64,000 nt of DNA, from the NCBI GenBank assembly GCA_016719565.1, contig JADJYU010000005.1, positions 372,001-436,000 of the forward strand, in the 5' to 3' direction. Positions 24,948-35,140 of the stretch are shown piece after piece (position 1 is the stretch's first letter; each line of letters begins with the position of its first letter). The notes under the pieces were generated by a model that saw only the letters and a list, made by a program, of their open reading frames with translations, searched no databases and was not told the origin of the DNA. This stretch comes from Ignavibacteria bacterium. Lineage in GTDB: Bacteria > Bacteroidota > Ignavibacteria > Tepidaquicellales > Tepidaquicellaceae. Made by a program: the position numbers and the translations under genes.

Positions 24948-26483
24948 ATGAAAAAATTAATTTCTTTCTTTCTAACTGTTTTATTCCTATGCAGTCTAAA
25001 TTTATCTGCGCAGATTGCGAGTTATACATTTAATGACTCCATAGGTACATATAATGAAATAGCGGGACAAAATATTATAGCCTCCGCTACCCATACCAGT
25101 CAGGATCCGGGTAATCTTAATGACGTTACCTACGGTCCGTTTGCACTTCCTTTTATTTTTACATTCAACTGTCTTGACTATACAAGTTACTTTGTAAACT
25201 CAAATGGTTTTATTACATTCGGTCCGACCGCACCGGGAATTTCCAATTACGGTCCGCTGTCTTCCGGTGAGGCATACGAAGGAGCCATCAGCGCATTCGG
25301 TTTGGATATGATTGGCGTATTCGGCACCACTATAGACTTCAGCGGAGTGACAAACACTTTAACTGATGTCCGTAATTTTGAAGGAGTCGTAGTCGGCAGA
25401 CATATTACCGCCGCTACAGGTATTCCCGCCAATACATTCATCACTGCATTTGACATCGGACTTGGAACCATAACAATTTCCAACAATACAACCGATATCA
25501 TTGTTAACGATCTTGTAATACAAATCGCTTCAGGAAGTATCGTAAGCTCCACCGAAGGAATTACACCTAACAGAGTTCATACAATTCAGTTTAAAGATTT
25601 CAGACAGTATATTATAATTGGTACTGACGATAATTTTAATTTTCAGATCAAACTATTCGAACCTACATTGACACGTTCAGGCGCAATACATATCGTTTAC
25701 GGAAACATGGATAAAAATACCATACCCGTTGCAGCTATTGACGGACAGGTTGGACTGCGGGGATTTGATAATTCCGACTGGAATAACAGAACAAATACTT
25801 TTTCTTTAGACTGGGATGCTTCATCTGCCGGCGCAACCAATGCCTCTATTTCGACTTTGAGCAGCACGCTGTTTCCTGTTTCAGGTCTGACATATATCTG
25901 GGATGGTCCTTGCGGAATTCTTCCTGTTGAAATGTCTTCATTTATTTCAACTGTCAACCGAAGAGACGTTACATTAAACTGGACGACTGCTTCAGAAACA
26001 AACAACTCACACTTTGAAATAGAAAGATCAGCAGCTAACAGTGAATGGACAAACATTGGTTCAGTGAGAGGTAACGGAACTACACTTTCAGCTATGAATT
26101 ATACTTATACTGACAGAAGTTTGAATACCGGTATTTATAACTATAGACTGAAACAGATAGATCTTAACGGAAGCTTTGAATACTTCAATCTAAATAATGA
26201 AGTAAACATAGGTGTGCCTTCGGCTTTTGAATTATCACAGAACTATCCTAATCCATTCAATCCTTCAACAACGATAAATTATGATCTGCCGATGGACGGA
26301 CTGGCAGTACTGAGAATATTTGATGTTTCAGGAAGAGAAGTTTCAACACTTGTAAATGAGATTCAGACCGCAGGATATTACACTGTTAATTTCAACGGAA
26401 GTAATCTTTCAAGCGGAATTTATATTTATACATTAACAGCAGGTGATCAGACAATAACAAAGAAAATGCTTCTTGTAAAATAG
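24948..26483 (+). CDS. Secreted protein with T9SS type A sorting domain
   Basis: 511 residues. The signal peptide MKKLISFFLTVLFLCSLNLS ends near AQIASY. The body contains a beta-rich domain with YFVNSNGFITFGP and repeated strand segments, then EMSSFISTVNRRDVTLNWTT and FEIERSAANSEW. This is the fibronectin-like spacer commonly found before T9SS tails. The tail FELSQNYPNPFNPSTTINYD ... LVNEIQTAGYYTVNF ... KKMLLVK is a Por secretion system C-terminal sorting domain. The protein should be exported through T9SS and kept at, or released from, the cell surface. Its catalytic or binding role is unknown. It has no dockerin-like module. Confidence 0.88.
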   Translation: MKKLISFFLTVLFLCSLNLSAQIASYTFNDSIGTYNEIAGQNIIASATHTSQDPGNLNDVTYGPFALPFIFTFNCLDYTSYFVNSNGFITFGPTAPGISNYGPLSSGEAYEGAISAFGLDMIGVFGTTIDFSGVTNTLTDVRNFEGVVVGRHITAATGIPANTFITAFDIGLGTITISNNTTDIIVNDLVIQIASGSIVSSTEGITPNRVHTIQFKDFRQYIIIGTDDNFNFQIKLFEPTLTRSGAIHIVYGNMDKNTIPVAAIDGQVGLRGFDNSDWNNRTNTFSLDWDASSAGATNASISTLSSTLFPVSGLTYIWDGPCGILPVEMSSFISTVNRRDVTLNWTTASETNNSHFEIERSAANSEWTNIGSVRGNGTTLSAMNYTYTDRSLNTGIYNYRLKQIDLNGSFEYFNLNNEVNIGVPSAFELSQNYPNPFNPSTTINYDLPMDGLAVLRIFDVSGREVSTLVNEIQTAGYYTVNFNGSNLSSGIYIYTLTAGDQTITKKMLLVK

Positions 26484-26812
26484 ACTTATGTGATCATTAT
26501 CCCCGGTAATCCGGGAAAATATGATCACCGTTTTTAGTTAGTAATGTGCAGAAAGCCTCCGGATATTTGGGTTCCGGGGGCTTTTTTTATTATGAGTTTT
26601 GCTTCAGAAATTAAAAAATTCATGATTGTTTTTTTCATTCCTACATTTGCAGTGATTTTGATTCGTCTAATTGAAATAAAAAATATTAATTTGTATTAAA
26701 TATCTGATAAGACCGGTAAGCGAATCCGTATGAATGAATCTGATATTCTAAACCGGCATCATATTATGATTTAACTTTTAAAAAAATTTTAAAATAAATT
26801 TATCTAAAAAAA
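26484..26812. other. Intergenic region with terminator hairpins
   Basis: Just after the stop lies an imperfect hairpin TGATCATTATCCCCGGTAAT ... ATATGATCA (26490-26527). Then comes a strong terminator at 26552-26589. The remaining 220 bases are AT-rich leader of the next gene, with no clear element. Confidence 0.5.
26552..26589 (+). terminator. Rho-independent terminator
   Basis: AAAGCCTCCGG is paired with CCGGGGGCTTT across ATATTTGGGTT and followed by a T-run. It ends the plus-strand transcript of the T9SS-tailed gene. Confidence 0.85.
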
Positions 26813-29203
26813 ATGTACAGACTAATTGCTTTGATTTTTTTCGTTATGTGTTCCTCAGCATATTCACAGCTTTCAGACAACTGGAAATGGCTGAATCCAA
26901 AACCACAGGGGAATTCCATGAACAAGATAGACTTCGTAGACAATAATACGGGTTATGCAGCAGGAGCTTTTGGGACAATGTTAAAAACAGTTAATAATGG
27001 TTTAGACTGGACAAAACTAAACACCGGTACCTCAAATGCTTTCTTAAGCGTGGATTTTATAAATGAAAATACCGGATATACAGGCGGTATTAAACAAATG
27101 CTGAAAAAGACCATTGACGGCGGTAATAACTGGACGGCTTTACAGCTTCCCGTTCAGGGACAGTTTGATTCTCTCTTTTATATACTCGATATAAATTTCA
27201 TTAATGAAAACACAGGTTACGTACTCGGATTTTTCCAGCTGGAAAGTAAGATATGGAAAACAACTGACGGAGGTAACAGCTGGTCGACTCAGACAACTGC
27301 CGGCGCAAATTATTTGAATAATTTATATTTCCTTGATGCAAATAACGGCTATGGATCCGGAGGCGCTTTCACCGGTGAAATTATTAAAACTACAAACGGA
27401 GGCGCGAACTGGCAATTGGTTTATAATGATAACTATGCGGTTAACAGCATGACCTTTCTTAATGCATCCACCGGATTTGTTGGCTGTGATGAGGGAAGGA
27501 TCTATAAAACTACAGACGGCGGTTATTCATGGAATTTTGCTTTGTCGGACGCCGGTATAGATATTACTTCACTGCATTTTCTCAATGCAAGTACCGGGAT
27601 CGGATTCGGAACAGGATCTGTGTATGTAAAATCAACAGACGGCGGTAATAACTGGTATGAAAGTATGCCTGTAGGAAGCAGCATGAGCAGCCAGTATCTT
27701 ACCTCATCAGTAACACCTGGAGGAACCATACATGCAGCCGGTACATACGGAGCAATGATAAGATCAACAGACGCAGGAAATACATTTTTATATGAACAGA
27801 CTGTAACTGACGGATATGTATCAGACATTGAATTTATCAATACTTCCACAGGTTATGCAGTGACCGGTTTTAATCAGGGAGATATTCTTAAAACAACCGA
27901 TGCCGGGGAATCTTGGGTTTCACAAATCAGTTCTTACACGCTTTCGATTTACGGAATATCATTCACCGGTGATGAGACAGGTTATCTTGCCGGAAGTCTT
28001 AAAATCTATAAGACAAGTAACGGCGGAACAAACTGGCAGACAATTTACACAAGTAATACAAATGAAATTTTCACTGATGTGTTTTTTACAAATCAGAATA
28101 CCGGATATGTAACCGGCAGTTACGGAAAACTTTTAAAAACTACAAACGCCGGATTAAACTGGACAGCTTCTGTTATTCCTAATGCAGGGACACTATTAAG
28201 TTCTGTTTATTTTGTAAATGACAATACCGGTTTTGCTGTCGGTGATAATAATGCTGCAGTTAAAACTACCAATGCAGGTGTGAACTGGACTTCAATGTCA
28301 GTAGCATCACCATTTATAAATCTCGGTAATGTACATTTTACAGATCTGAATGACGGTTATATCTCTGCGGCAAATGGTATTTACAAAACTACAAATTCAG
28401 GCGGGTCATGGTTTGCTCTGCCTACTCCGTCAGGCGGATATAATAGTGTTCAGTTCAGAGGCAGCTTCGGATATGCAGTAGGAGGTGAAGGGAAAATAAT
28501 TAAATCTTCTGATGCGGGAGCAAGCTGGATAGTTCAGCCCACTGTTACGGACAACGGACTGTCGGCTCTCTATTTTAATTCTGATAATTATGTGTATGCG
28601 GGAGGACTTCTGGGTACATTAATGAAAACAATTCCGACTGAATTAATTGCTCTTTCAAATTTCCAGCTTGATCTGACATTTCTTATACAGGGATTTTATG
28701 ATGCCGCCGGCAATTCTATGGTTATGGATACTGCAACTGTATATTTAAGAAATACATCTTCACCTTACAATAAAATTGATTCCGCAAAATCATATATCAG
28801 CTCAAACGGATCCGGAACATTTATATTTGAGAATGCTTCCGATAATGTAAATTACTATTTGCAGATACATCACAGAAACTCCCTGGAGACATGGAGCTCA
28901 GCAGGTCAGAGCTTTTCAAACTCTCAGATGACCTATGATTTTTCATCAGCATCAGCAAAGGCGTTCGGAAATAATATGATTCAGGCGGATGCTTCGCCGG
29001 TGAAATTTGCTGTATACAGCGGAGACGTAAATCAGGACGGAGTAACAGATTTATCAGATCTGAGTATTACGGATAATGATGCATATAATTTTGCAACAGG
29101 ATATCTTAATTCAGACTTAAACGGCGACAATATTATTGACTTAGCGGATTTGGGTTTGGTTGATAATAATGCATTTAATTTTGTAAGTGTGCAGAGACCG
29201 TAA
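26813..29203 (+). CDS. Secreted YCF48-like propeller protein with dockerin-like C-terminal module
   Basis: 796 residues, with signal peptide MYRLIALIFFVMCSSAYS. Most of the chain (about 25-605) is a chain of YCF48/Asp-box-type repeats, each with a (N/S)TGY...(K/S)T(T/S)(D/N)GG...W pattern, for example NTGYAAGAFGTMLKTVNNGL and NTGYVTGSYGKLLKTTNAGL, spaced about 40-50 residues. This fits one or two multi-bladed propellers. From about 615 the shared module follows: LRNTSSPYNKIDSAK, HHRNSLETWS, AFGNNM, DVNQDGVTDLSD and DLNGDNIIDLADL loops. It ends FVSVQRP instead of SKITP. It is probably cell-surface or secreted. It differs from its neighbours in being on the plus strand and in this ending. Confidence 0.88.
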   Translation: MYRLIALIFFVMCSSAYSQLSDNWKWLNPKPQGNSMNKIDFVDNNTGYAAGAFGTMLKTVNNGLDWTKLNTGTSNAFLSVDFINENTGYTGGIKQMLKKTIDGGNNWTALQLPVQGQFDSLFYILDINFINENTGYVLGFFQLESKIWKTTDGGNSWSTQTTAGANYLNNLYFLDANNGYGSGGAFTGEIIKTTNGGANWQLVYNDNYAVNSMTFLNASTGFVGCDEGRIYKTTDGGYSWNFALSDAGIDITSLHFLNASTGIGFGTGSVYVKSTDGGNNWYESMPVGSSMSSQYLTSSVTPGGTIHAAGTYGAMIRSTDAGNTFLYEQTVTDGYVSDIEFINTSTGYAVTGFNQGDILKTTDAGESWVSQISSYTLSIYGISFTGDETGYLAGSLKIYKTSNGGTNWQTIYTSNTNEIFTDVFFTNQNTGYVTGSYGKLLKTTNAGLNWTASVIPNAGTLLSSVYFVNDNTGFAVGDNNAAVKTTNAGVNWTSMSVASPFINLGNVHFTDLNDGYISAANGIYKTTNSGGSWFALPTPSGGYNSVQFRGSFGYAVGGEGKIIKSSDAGASWIVQPTVTDNGLSALYFNSDNYVYAGGLLGTLMKTIPTELIALSNFQLDLTFLIQGFYDAAGNSMVMDTATVYLRNTSSPYNKIDSAKSYISSNGSGTFIFENASDNVNYYLQIHHRNSLETWSSAGQSFSNSQMTYDFSSASAKAFGNNMIQADASPVKFAVYSGDVNQDGVTDLSDLSITDNDAYNFATGYLNSDLNGDNIIDLADLGLVDNNAFNFVSVQRP

Positions 29204-29288
29204 AAGTTTTTTTTAATTTTATAAATTGATTTGGAATTTTACAAAGGTTAGTTAGTAATAATATAGATGTTCATCATTTACTTTCGCA

Positions 29289-29322
29289 GAAAGCTTCCGT
29301 ATTTGGTAACGGAGGCTTTTCT
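29289..29322 (+). terminator. Rho-independent terminator
   Basis: AAAGCTTCCGT is paired with ACGGAGGCTTTT across a short loop (ATTTGGTA) and lies about 85 bases after the YCF48-like gene's stop. It faces the minus-strand transhydrogenase gene and may act in both directions. Confidence 0.8.
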
Positions 29323-29398
29323 GTTTTAAAGAATTAAAAAATATTTATGCAATAACATCACGCGCCACAATTTCAATAATTAATTTAATTTTACTCTG

Positions 29399-30833
29399 TT
29401 AAGACTTGCGCGGATTCTTAATATTCTTCCCGCTGATATTTCCCAATCCGTCGTATGCTGCATATTTGTATAGATCATGGAATGTAGGGTAATTGAAAAC
29501 AGTAGCAATGATATTGTCTAAAGTCTTTTTGTCCTGCACGAGCGTCATACCGTAATGAATAAGTTCTGAAGCGATCCTGCCGATGATATGTACTCCGAGA
29601 ATTATTTTTGTATCATTGTCAAAAACCAGTTTTAGAAATCCGTCATCCGGCGAACCAAGGATCTTGCCACGCGCTGTGTCACGGACTCTGCTGATACCGG
29701 TATTATATTTTATTCCTTTTGTGATCGCTTCCTGCTCTGTAATTCCGACCATTGATACTTCAGGTACTGTATAAATTCCATATGGAAATACTTTATGTAC
29801 TGAATCAAGATCATTTGTATTATACATATGTGTTATTGCAACTCTTCCCTGATCCATGCTTGTGCTTGCCAGAGCAGGAAATCCGATTACATCTCCGACA
29901 GCATAAATATGCGGAATGTTTGTACGGTAATTCTCATCGACGAGAACTGTCTCTCTTTCACCTGTTATAATGCCGGCATTACTGCAGTTCATTCCTGAAA
30001 TGTTACCGCTTCTTCCGGCTGCATAAAGTACCATATCTGTTTCAAGTTCATCACCGTTTTTCAAATTGAGCTTTATGTTATCAGAATTTTTCGCAGGAAG
30101 AATATAATTTACGATCGAAGTATTGAACAGAATTTCAATCCCCTGTTTCTTCATTTGCGTTACAAGCGCATCCGCAATTTCAGAATCAAGAAACGGCAGT
30201 ATCTTGTCTCTGTTATTTATCAGATAAACTTTGACTCCCATTGCGGCATATATCGTTGCATACTCACATCCTATTACTCCGGCGCCGATCACACACAGAG
30301 ATTTCGGAAATCGGTTGATCCTGAGAATTGTATCGGAATCATGAATTCTCTTTCCGTCGAAAGGTATCTCTGCCGGATTTACGGGATATGAACCTGTTGC
30401 TATGAGAATATTTTTTCCGCTGATGATCAATTCTTCGCCGCCGTCTACTTTTATACGATGTTCATCAATGAATGAAGCAAATCCCCTGTAAACATCGACA
30501 TTATGTCTCAGAAAATTTTTATCAACTTCTTCCTGCATATCATTTCTCGCTACATCACGTCTGTATGTGAATTGTTCATGCTTTGTCTTGTGAAGAGGTT
30601 TATCATCATTTGTCTCAAAAATATGTTTTTCATAAACCCTTGAAAAATAAAGAGCGGTCTCTTTCAAGGTCTTAGACGGCAGCGTACCGGTCTGAACACC
30701 GGCTCCGCCTGAGTCCTGTGATTTCTCTATTAACGCTACCTTTTTTCCGAAGTAAGCTGCTTTAACTGCAGCTTTCTCTCCCTGCAGGTCCGGAACCTAT
30801 AACTATTAAATCATAAGATCTATTACTATCCAT
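29399..30833 (-). pseudogene. SthA-like soluble pyridine-nucleotide transhydrogenase, one-base frameshift near the N-terminus
   Basis: The minus strand from ATG 30833 reads MDSNRSYDLIVIGSGPAGRE and then loses frame. Dropping one G of the GGGA near 30780-30786 gives GPAGEKAAVKAAYFGKKVAL, and the protein runs on to 29399, about 478 residues. Matches to SthA include GVIGCEYATIYAAMGVKVYL, INNRDKILPFLDSEIADAL, AVGDVIGFPALASTSMDQGR, GIYTVPEVSMVGITEQEA and FNYPTFHDLYKYAAYDGLGN. The N-terminal redox-active disulfide of lipoamide dehydrogenases is missing (GGAGVQTGTLPSKT), as in SthA. The intact enzyme moves hydride between NADPH and NAD+ in the cytoplasm. A one-base error in the assembly is as likely as a real mutation, because the rest is intact. 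Confidence 0.85.
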
Positions 30834-31032
30834 TTTAAATTAAGTAATTTGTGTTGTGAGTAATGTATCGTGCAGTTATGTAAATAAATTTTAACAAAGT
30901 AAAAATTTCAATGCGTAATTTAAATGTTAATTTGCAGAGTTGCTCATTAAAATTCGAATCTCAAATTATGAATTACGAATACTTAATTATATTTTCAATA
31001 ATTAGTTTTAGGTTTCTTATTAACTAAAAAAA

Positions 31033-31054
31033 GCCGCAGGCTAAAGCCTGCGAC
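31033..31054. repeat. Palindromic intergenic repeat (REP-like)
   Basis: CGCAGGCTaaAGCCTGCG is a perfect 8-base palindrome flanked by AAGC and ACTAC. Hairpins of this GCAGGCTAAAGCCTGC type are dispersed in many bacterial genomes. The rest of the 30834-31137 gap is AT-rich with no clear gene. Confidence 0.6.
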
Positions 31055-31137
31055 TACGATACACAATATCAAATTACAAATTCCATTAGAAATTCACCGT
31101 TCTATTTTTCTTTATCATTTATAATTTGCAATTAATT

Positions 31138-33246
31138 TTATGGTGTTATTTTGCTTACAAAGTTAAAAGAATTATTATCAGCAAATACTGCGTCAGCAAG
31201 GTCTGTCACGTCGTCACCATTTATATCCGTCTGCAGATATCCGGACGCAAAGTTGAATGCATCATTATCTATCAGACTGCCGTCGGTAAGATCTATCGTC
31301 CCGTCCTGATTCACATCTCCGCTGTAAAGTGAATAAGTTACAGGAGAATTGTCCGATAGAATTATATTATTTCCGAAAGCTGAGTTTGGCGTGTAAGAAA
31401 AATCATATGTGAATATCGAACCTGAAGAAAAAGTCACTGCCGGCTTTGACCATGTTTCAATGCTGTTTCTGTGTTTCAGGACAATATAATAACTTTTGGA
31501 AGTGTTGACATTTTTAAAGTATCTTGAAAAGTATAACGCAGTATCAAGAATCCCTTTTACTGAATCAGCGATCTCAAAAGGAGAAACGCTGTTTCTTAAA
31601 TATACAGTCAGTGTATCTTTTCTGTTTAGAATATTCATACTCTGATTATATAGACCCTGAATTGAAGTCCTTATCAATAACCATTTGAATCCGTCCTGAT
31701 CAAAATAAACATTTTCGGCATTTGTCCCTCCGTAAACAAATGACGAGAGATTTATATCATCTCCGATACAGAAAACATTTACGGGACTGATGTTAGGATC
31801 AGAATTATTAAAATTAATTTTATAAATTAATTCTCCCATTGCGCCGATAATTCCTCTTCTGATGTTTATGGAATCTCCGTCAGAAGTAGACATCACTGTT
31901 GTAAACGGCGGTGCGCTGTTTGGAGATGAATAGCAGTGTGTGAATTTAAAATTGTTTGCAGTGCCCATGCTGAGATTGTATGCATTCCAGTTTGCGCCGT
32001 CATTTTTTGTGGAGAAGTAAACCGCCTGACCGTTAATAACAGCTGAGATCATCATTGTATCAGGTCCGTTGTTTTTTAAAATCGAAAGACTCGGCCTTTC
32101 AACGTTTGCATCAGAGATCAGCTGTTCAGTATAGGATGAACCCGGGGACCAGCTTGTCCGCAGCAATATCAGACTCTTCGGAAAGGATGTTTGCCTTCTT
32201 TCCACAGCAATATAAATTTGCGGCTGTGAACCGCGGCGAAAATCAACACTCGGATAAAAATCATTGAATCCCGTACTGAAGGAAGATATAGTCCAGGTGG
32301 AACCCCAGTTTGCTGTTCTTAATATCCGGAAATTCTGAGTAGATGTATACGCAGTATTTGATTCGGTGCAGACAACTCCGAAGTATGTTCCGTTACTGTA
32401 ATAAGCTCCGTCGCTGACTGCGCTGATGTGGGAGAATTCCCTGCCTGATCCTGATGCTGCTATTTCACCTGTAAATATCGAAGTTCCGTTAACGCGGAAA
32501 GAAATATATGATAGAGTGTTATTATCATTATTGTTACTTGCTGCCTTTGTATAGAATAAAATAATTCTTGTAGAATCCTTGTGAAAGTTGGATCTTGATT
32601 CTACAAGCATACTTATATTGGTAATGAAAACAGACAGCGGAGTGTAAATTGCTCCTAATGTCGTCCAGCTGTTTCCGTTATCTGATGACCTGTAAAATGA
32701 AACTTTGCCGGAATAAACACCTGCTGGTTCTTTCTCATTTACAGCAGTATATAAAACGCTGTCCTCACCGCATTTCATGTCGATCTGTTTGTGATATGAC
32801 GGTAGAGATTTTATCTGACCGGCGTGAATCATCTTATCACCTTCGTTCCAGTCTGCGCCTGTATTTGATCTCGAATATTTTTCAAAACGGACTTCAGTGT
32901 CCGGTTTTGGAGAAGATATATTTTCTCTGTTAATATGACTTTCCATTTCTGAATGGATCCGGCTGCTTTCGGTTTCATTACCGCTTTCCATTGCAGCCTT
33001 ATGTCTTTCCTCCAGATCCGACAGAAAAATATTTTCTGAATTCTGATCAGCGTTTTCTGAATTATCATAAGAAATTCCGCTTTCCAGATGCTCCAGACGT
33101 ACGTCCTGAGGGAATGCATCATTTTTTATTCCTGAAATTATAAGTAAGAGTAACGCAAAATAAATTACTGTAAGCGTTCTGAATAAAAATCCTGATTCAT
33201 GATTTACCTTTGAAGTTGTTTTAAATAAATTTGCAGTGTCTCTCAT
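31138..33246 (-). CDS. Secreted Asp-box (sialidase-like) protein with dockerin-like C-terminal module
   Basis: 702 residues. An uncleaved or long signal anchor lies at about 22-42 (RTLTVIYFALLLLIISG). The body has Asp-box repeats SSDNGNSWTTLG, TANWGSTWTIS and TKNDGANWNAY, typical of sialidase/BNR propellers, preceded by an acidic segment (DQNSENIFLSDLEERHKAAM). The sialidase arginine triad cannot be confirmed by eye, so a carbohydrate target is uncertain. The tail has YLRNSVSPFEIADSVKG, KHRNSIETWS, AFGNNI, DVNQDGTIDLTD and DINGDDVTDLAD loops and SKITP. It is divergent from the plus-strand TPR-like gene with 286 bases between. Confidence 0.85.
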   Translation of the reverse strand: MRDTANLFKTTSKVNHESGFLFRTLTVIYFALLLLIISGIKNDAFPQDVRLEHLESGISYDNSENADQNSENIFLSDLEERHKAAMESGNETESSRIHSEMESHINRENISSPKPDTEVRFEKYSRSNTGADWNEGDKMIHAGQIKSLPSYHKQIDMKCGEDSVLYTAVNEKEPAGVYSGKVSFYRSSDNGNSWTTLGAIYTPLSVFITNISMLVESRSNFHKDSTRIILFYTKAASNNNDNNTLSYISFRVNGTSIFTGEIAASGSGREFSHISAVSDGAYYSNGTYFGVVCTESNTAYTSTQNFRILRTANWGSTWTISSFSTGFNDFYPSVDFRRGSQPQIYIAVERRQTSFPKSLILLRTSWSPGSSYTEQLISDANVERPSLSILKNNGPDTMMISAVINGQAVYFSTKNDGANWNAYNLSMGTANNFKFTHCYSSPNSAPPFTTVMSTSDGDSINIRRGIIGAMGELIYKINFNNSDPNISPVNVFCIGDDINLSSFVYGGTNAENVYFDQDGFKWLLIRTSIQGLYNQSMNILNRKDTLTVYLRNSVSPFEIADSVKGILDTALYFSRYFKNVNTSKSYYIVLKHRNSIETWSKPAVTFSSGSIFTYDFSYTPNSAFGNNIILSDNSPVTYSLYSGDVNQDGTIDLTDGSLIDNDAFNFASGYLQTDINGDDVTDLADAVFADNNSFNFVSKITP

Positions 33247-33301
33247 TTTAATGTTAGTTTATTTTTTTAATTAATAAAATTATTTTAATGTGCAGACCTA
33301 A

Positions 33302-33329
33302 CTCTCTGCAGCCTAGGAATTGCAGAGAG
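33302..33329. promoter_or_regulatory. Inverted repeat in the divergent promoter region
   Basis: CTCTCTGCA and TGCAGAGAG are perfect 9-base inverted repeats around a 10-base spacer. They lie between two divergent genes, as expected for an operator or a hairpin in either leader. No known regulator motif is matched. Confidence 0.45.
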
Positions 33330-33531
33330 ATCTTATCTGCCCCTGAGTGAAGGGAAAATCTTTTTATTATTTAAAAATATACTTAACACCTGTCACTCAG
33401 AGATAACTGTACAAAAATATTGCAGATATGCCTGTCTCACAAATAAAGTTTTTTGTAATTGTTGACAGCGATTTTTTATACAGATCATTTTAAAAATGCA
33501 TTTTATGTTTATTTTTAAGCTTTTCTGAACA

Positions 33532-35007
33532 ATGAAAGTTGACAAAACCTTAAGCGGCAGTAATGTAATTATTCTCTTAAAAACCTTTTCTGATGAGGAA
33601 CTTAAAGATTTTGAAAAGTTCGTTCAGTCTCCTTACTTCAATAAAGGAAGAAATTATATTCAGCTTCTGAAGATAATTATTAAGTTTGCTCCGGATTATG
33701 AATCGGGAATATTTACAAAAAATTATGTCTATGATCAGCTCTATCCCGGAAAAGTCTATAAAGAAAGCGTTATGAAAAGTATGCTGTCAAGACTTGACGC
33801 CATTGCGGAAGAGTTCCTGTTTCAAAAAGCAGTTGAGAATTATGATTTTATGCTGAGGGAAAGACTGCTGTTAAATGAGTTCAGTAAAAGAGGCCTTAAG
33901 AAGAGAGCAGAAAAAGTAATAAAGGAAACGGAAAAAATAATTTCAGATAAGAAAGCTGGTGTGCTGGATTTTGTAAAGATGAAGGATTATACAAATGAAG
34001 TGCTGAATCATTATTACAATTTCAACGAACGCAGCAGATACACTGATTATCTGTTCATTCATCAGCTATACAATATTTACTCTTTCCTCACTGAATTTCT
34101 ACTGAATGAAGGCAGCGTGTATGCGCAGAGAAATTTCTGGAGTAAGGAACTTAACATCAAAGATATATTAAGTGTCTTTGACAGTTTTGACAGTGAAAAA
34201 ATTCTTTCACGAATTAAGAAAACCGGAAAGAACGAATTCGGAATTCTGAATTTATTTTATCTGCTTATGATGTCTTTAAAACATCCGGATGACGACCAGT
34301 ATTTTTTTGATCTGAAAAGATCTTATCTGGATATTTCTGAGTCATTTGACATAGAATTTAAAAAATATATTTTAAACGCAATGACTATCGTATGCAGCGC
34401 GAAATCAGTAGCAGGTAAAGAAACATTCAGAAAGGAAGCGTTTAATATCCGGAAAAAAATTTACGATGAGAACCTGAATATTTTTTCCGGAAAGCATTAT
34501 CTCAAGAACGGGGACTTCAGGACTGCATTCATTGAAGCCCTCAATCTTAATGAAATACAGTGGGCTGAAGATTTTTTTGAAAAATACATAGTCAATCTTC
34601 AGCCGGAATATCGTGAAGATATAACTAATTACTGCAAAGCAGGTCTTTCTTACAGAAAGGGAAATTATGATGACGCTCTCATGTATTCAAACAGGGTGAA
34701 TATCAAACAGATCACATATAAGCTTGATCTGAAGAATCTTGTGTCGAAAATATATTTTGAGACGGAATCTACGGAGAATCTCATTTCGCTGCTTAATGCA
34801 TATTACCAGCTAATCAATAATTCAAATTCTCAGAACAGGAATTTTCTCAGCCGTCATCTTAACTTCATAAAATACCTGCGTCAGCTTTTGAATTTTAAAC
34901 TGAACGAAGCCGACGAAGCAGATCTGAAAATACTTTATGACACTTTAGGTAAAGACAATGTAACCTCAAAGTCATGGCTGCTGGAAAAGATCAAAGAGCT
35001 TACTTAA
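33532..35007 (+). CDS. Uncharacterised TPR-like/alpha-helical protein, SPYFNKGRN family (paralog 1)
   Basis: 491 residues, highly helical and charged, with no signal peptide. The start MKVDKTLSGSNVIILLKTFS is followed by ELKDFEKFVQSPYFNKGRNY and DQLYPGKVYKESVMKSML. Both of these are also found at the start of the 62.2 kb protein, and both proteins end in a similar WLLEKIKELT/WLNSKLGK segment. I do not recognise a named family. Bacteroidota genomes carry many such long helical proteins of unknown role. Repeated EKALM-type helices suggest a solenoid. It lies between two minus-strand secreted-protein genes and, like its paralog, next to genes with the dockerin-like tail. Confidence 0.75.
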   Translation: MKVDKTLSGSNVIILLKTFSDEELKDFEKFVQSPYFNKGRNYIQLLKIIIKFAPDYESGIFTKNYVYDQLYPGKVYKESVMKSMLSRLDAIAEEFLFQKAVENYDFMLRERLLLNEFSKRGLKKRAEKVIKETEKIISDKKAGVLDFVKMKDYTNEVLNHYYNFNERSRYTDYLFIHQLYNIYSFLTEFLLNEGSVYAQRNFWSKELNIKDILSVFDSFDSEKILSRIKKTGKNEFGILNLFYLLMMSLKHPDDDQYFFDLKRSYLDISESFDIEFKKYILNAMTIVCSAKSVAGKETFRKEAFNIRKKIYDENLNIFSGKHYLKNGDFRTAFIEALNLNEIQWAEDFFEKYIVNLQPEYREDITNYCKAGLSYRKGNYDDALMYSNRVNIKQITYKLDLKNLVSKIYFETESTENLISLLNAYYQLINNSNSQNRNFLSRHLNFIKYLRQLLNFKLNEADEADLKILYDTLGKDNVTSKSWLLEKIKELT

Positions 35008-35011
35008 TTCA

Positions 35012-35034
35012 ATTTTAAATTTTAAATTTTAAAT
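35012..35034. repeat. AT-rich heptamer repeat (ATTTTAA type)
   Basis: Three tandem copies of AATTTTA-type heptamers directly after the stop codon of the TPR-like gene. A shorter run occurs between asnB and the glutamine synthetase gene. This is one of several 7-base repeats in the window. Confidence 0.7.
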
Positions 35035-35140
35035 ATTTATTTTTATTAAAATAAATTTTTAGCGAATAATTTGTCATTGGTAGTTTGTCATTATTTGGGC
35101 TCTTTATTTTTCATTTGTCATTTATAATTTGAAATTAACT

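Noticed and set aside
30940..30970. tRNA T-loop (TTCGAATC)
   Set aside because: No acceptor, D or anticodon stem can be formed around it in AT-rich sequence.
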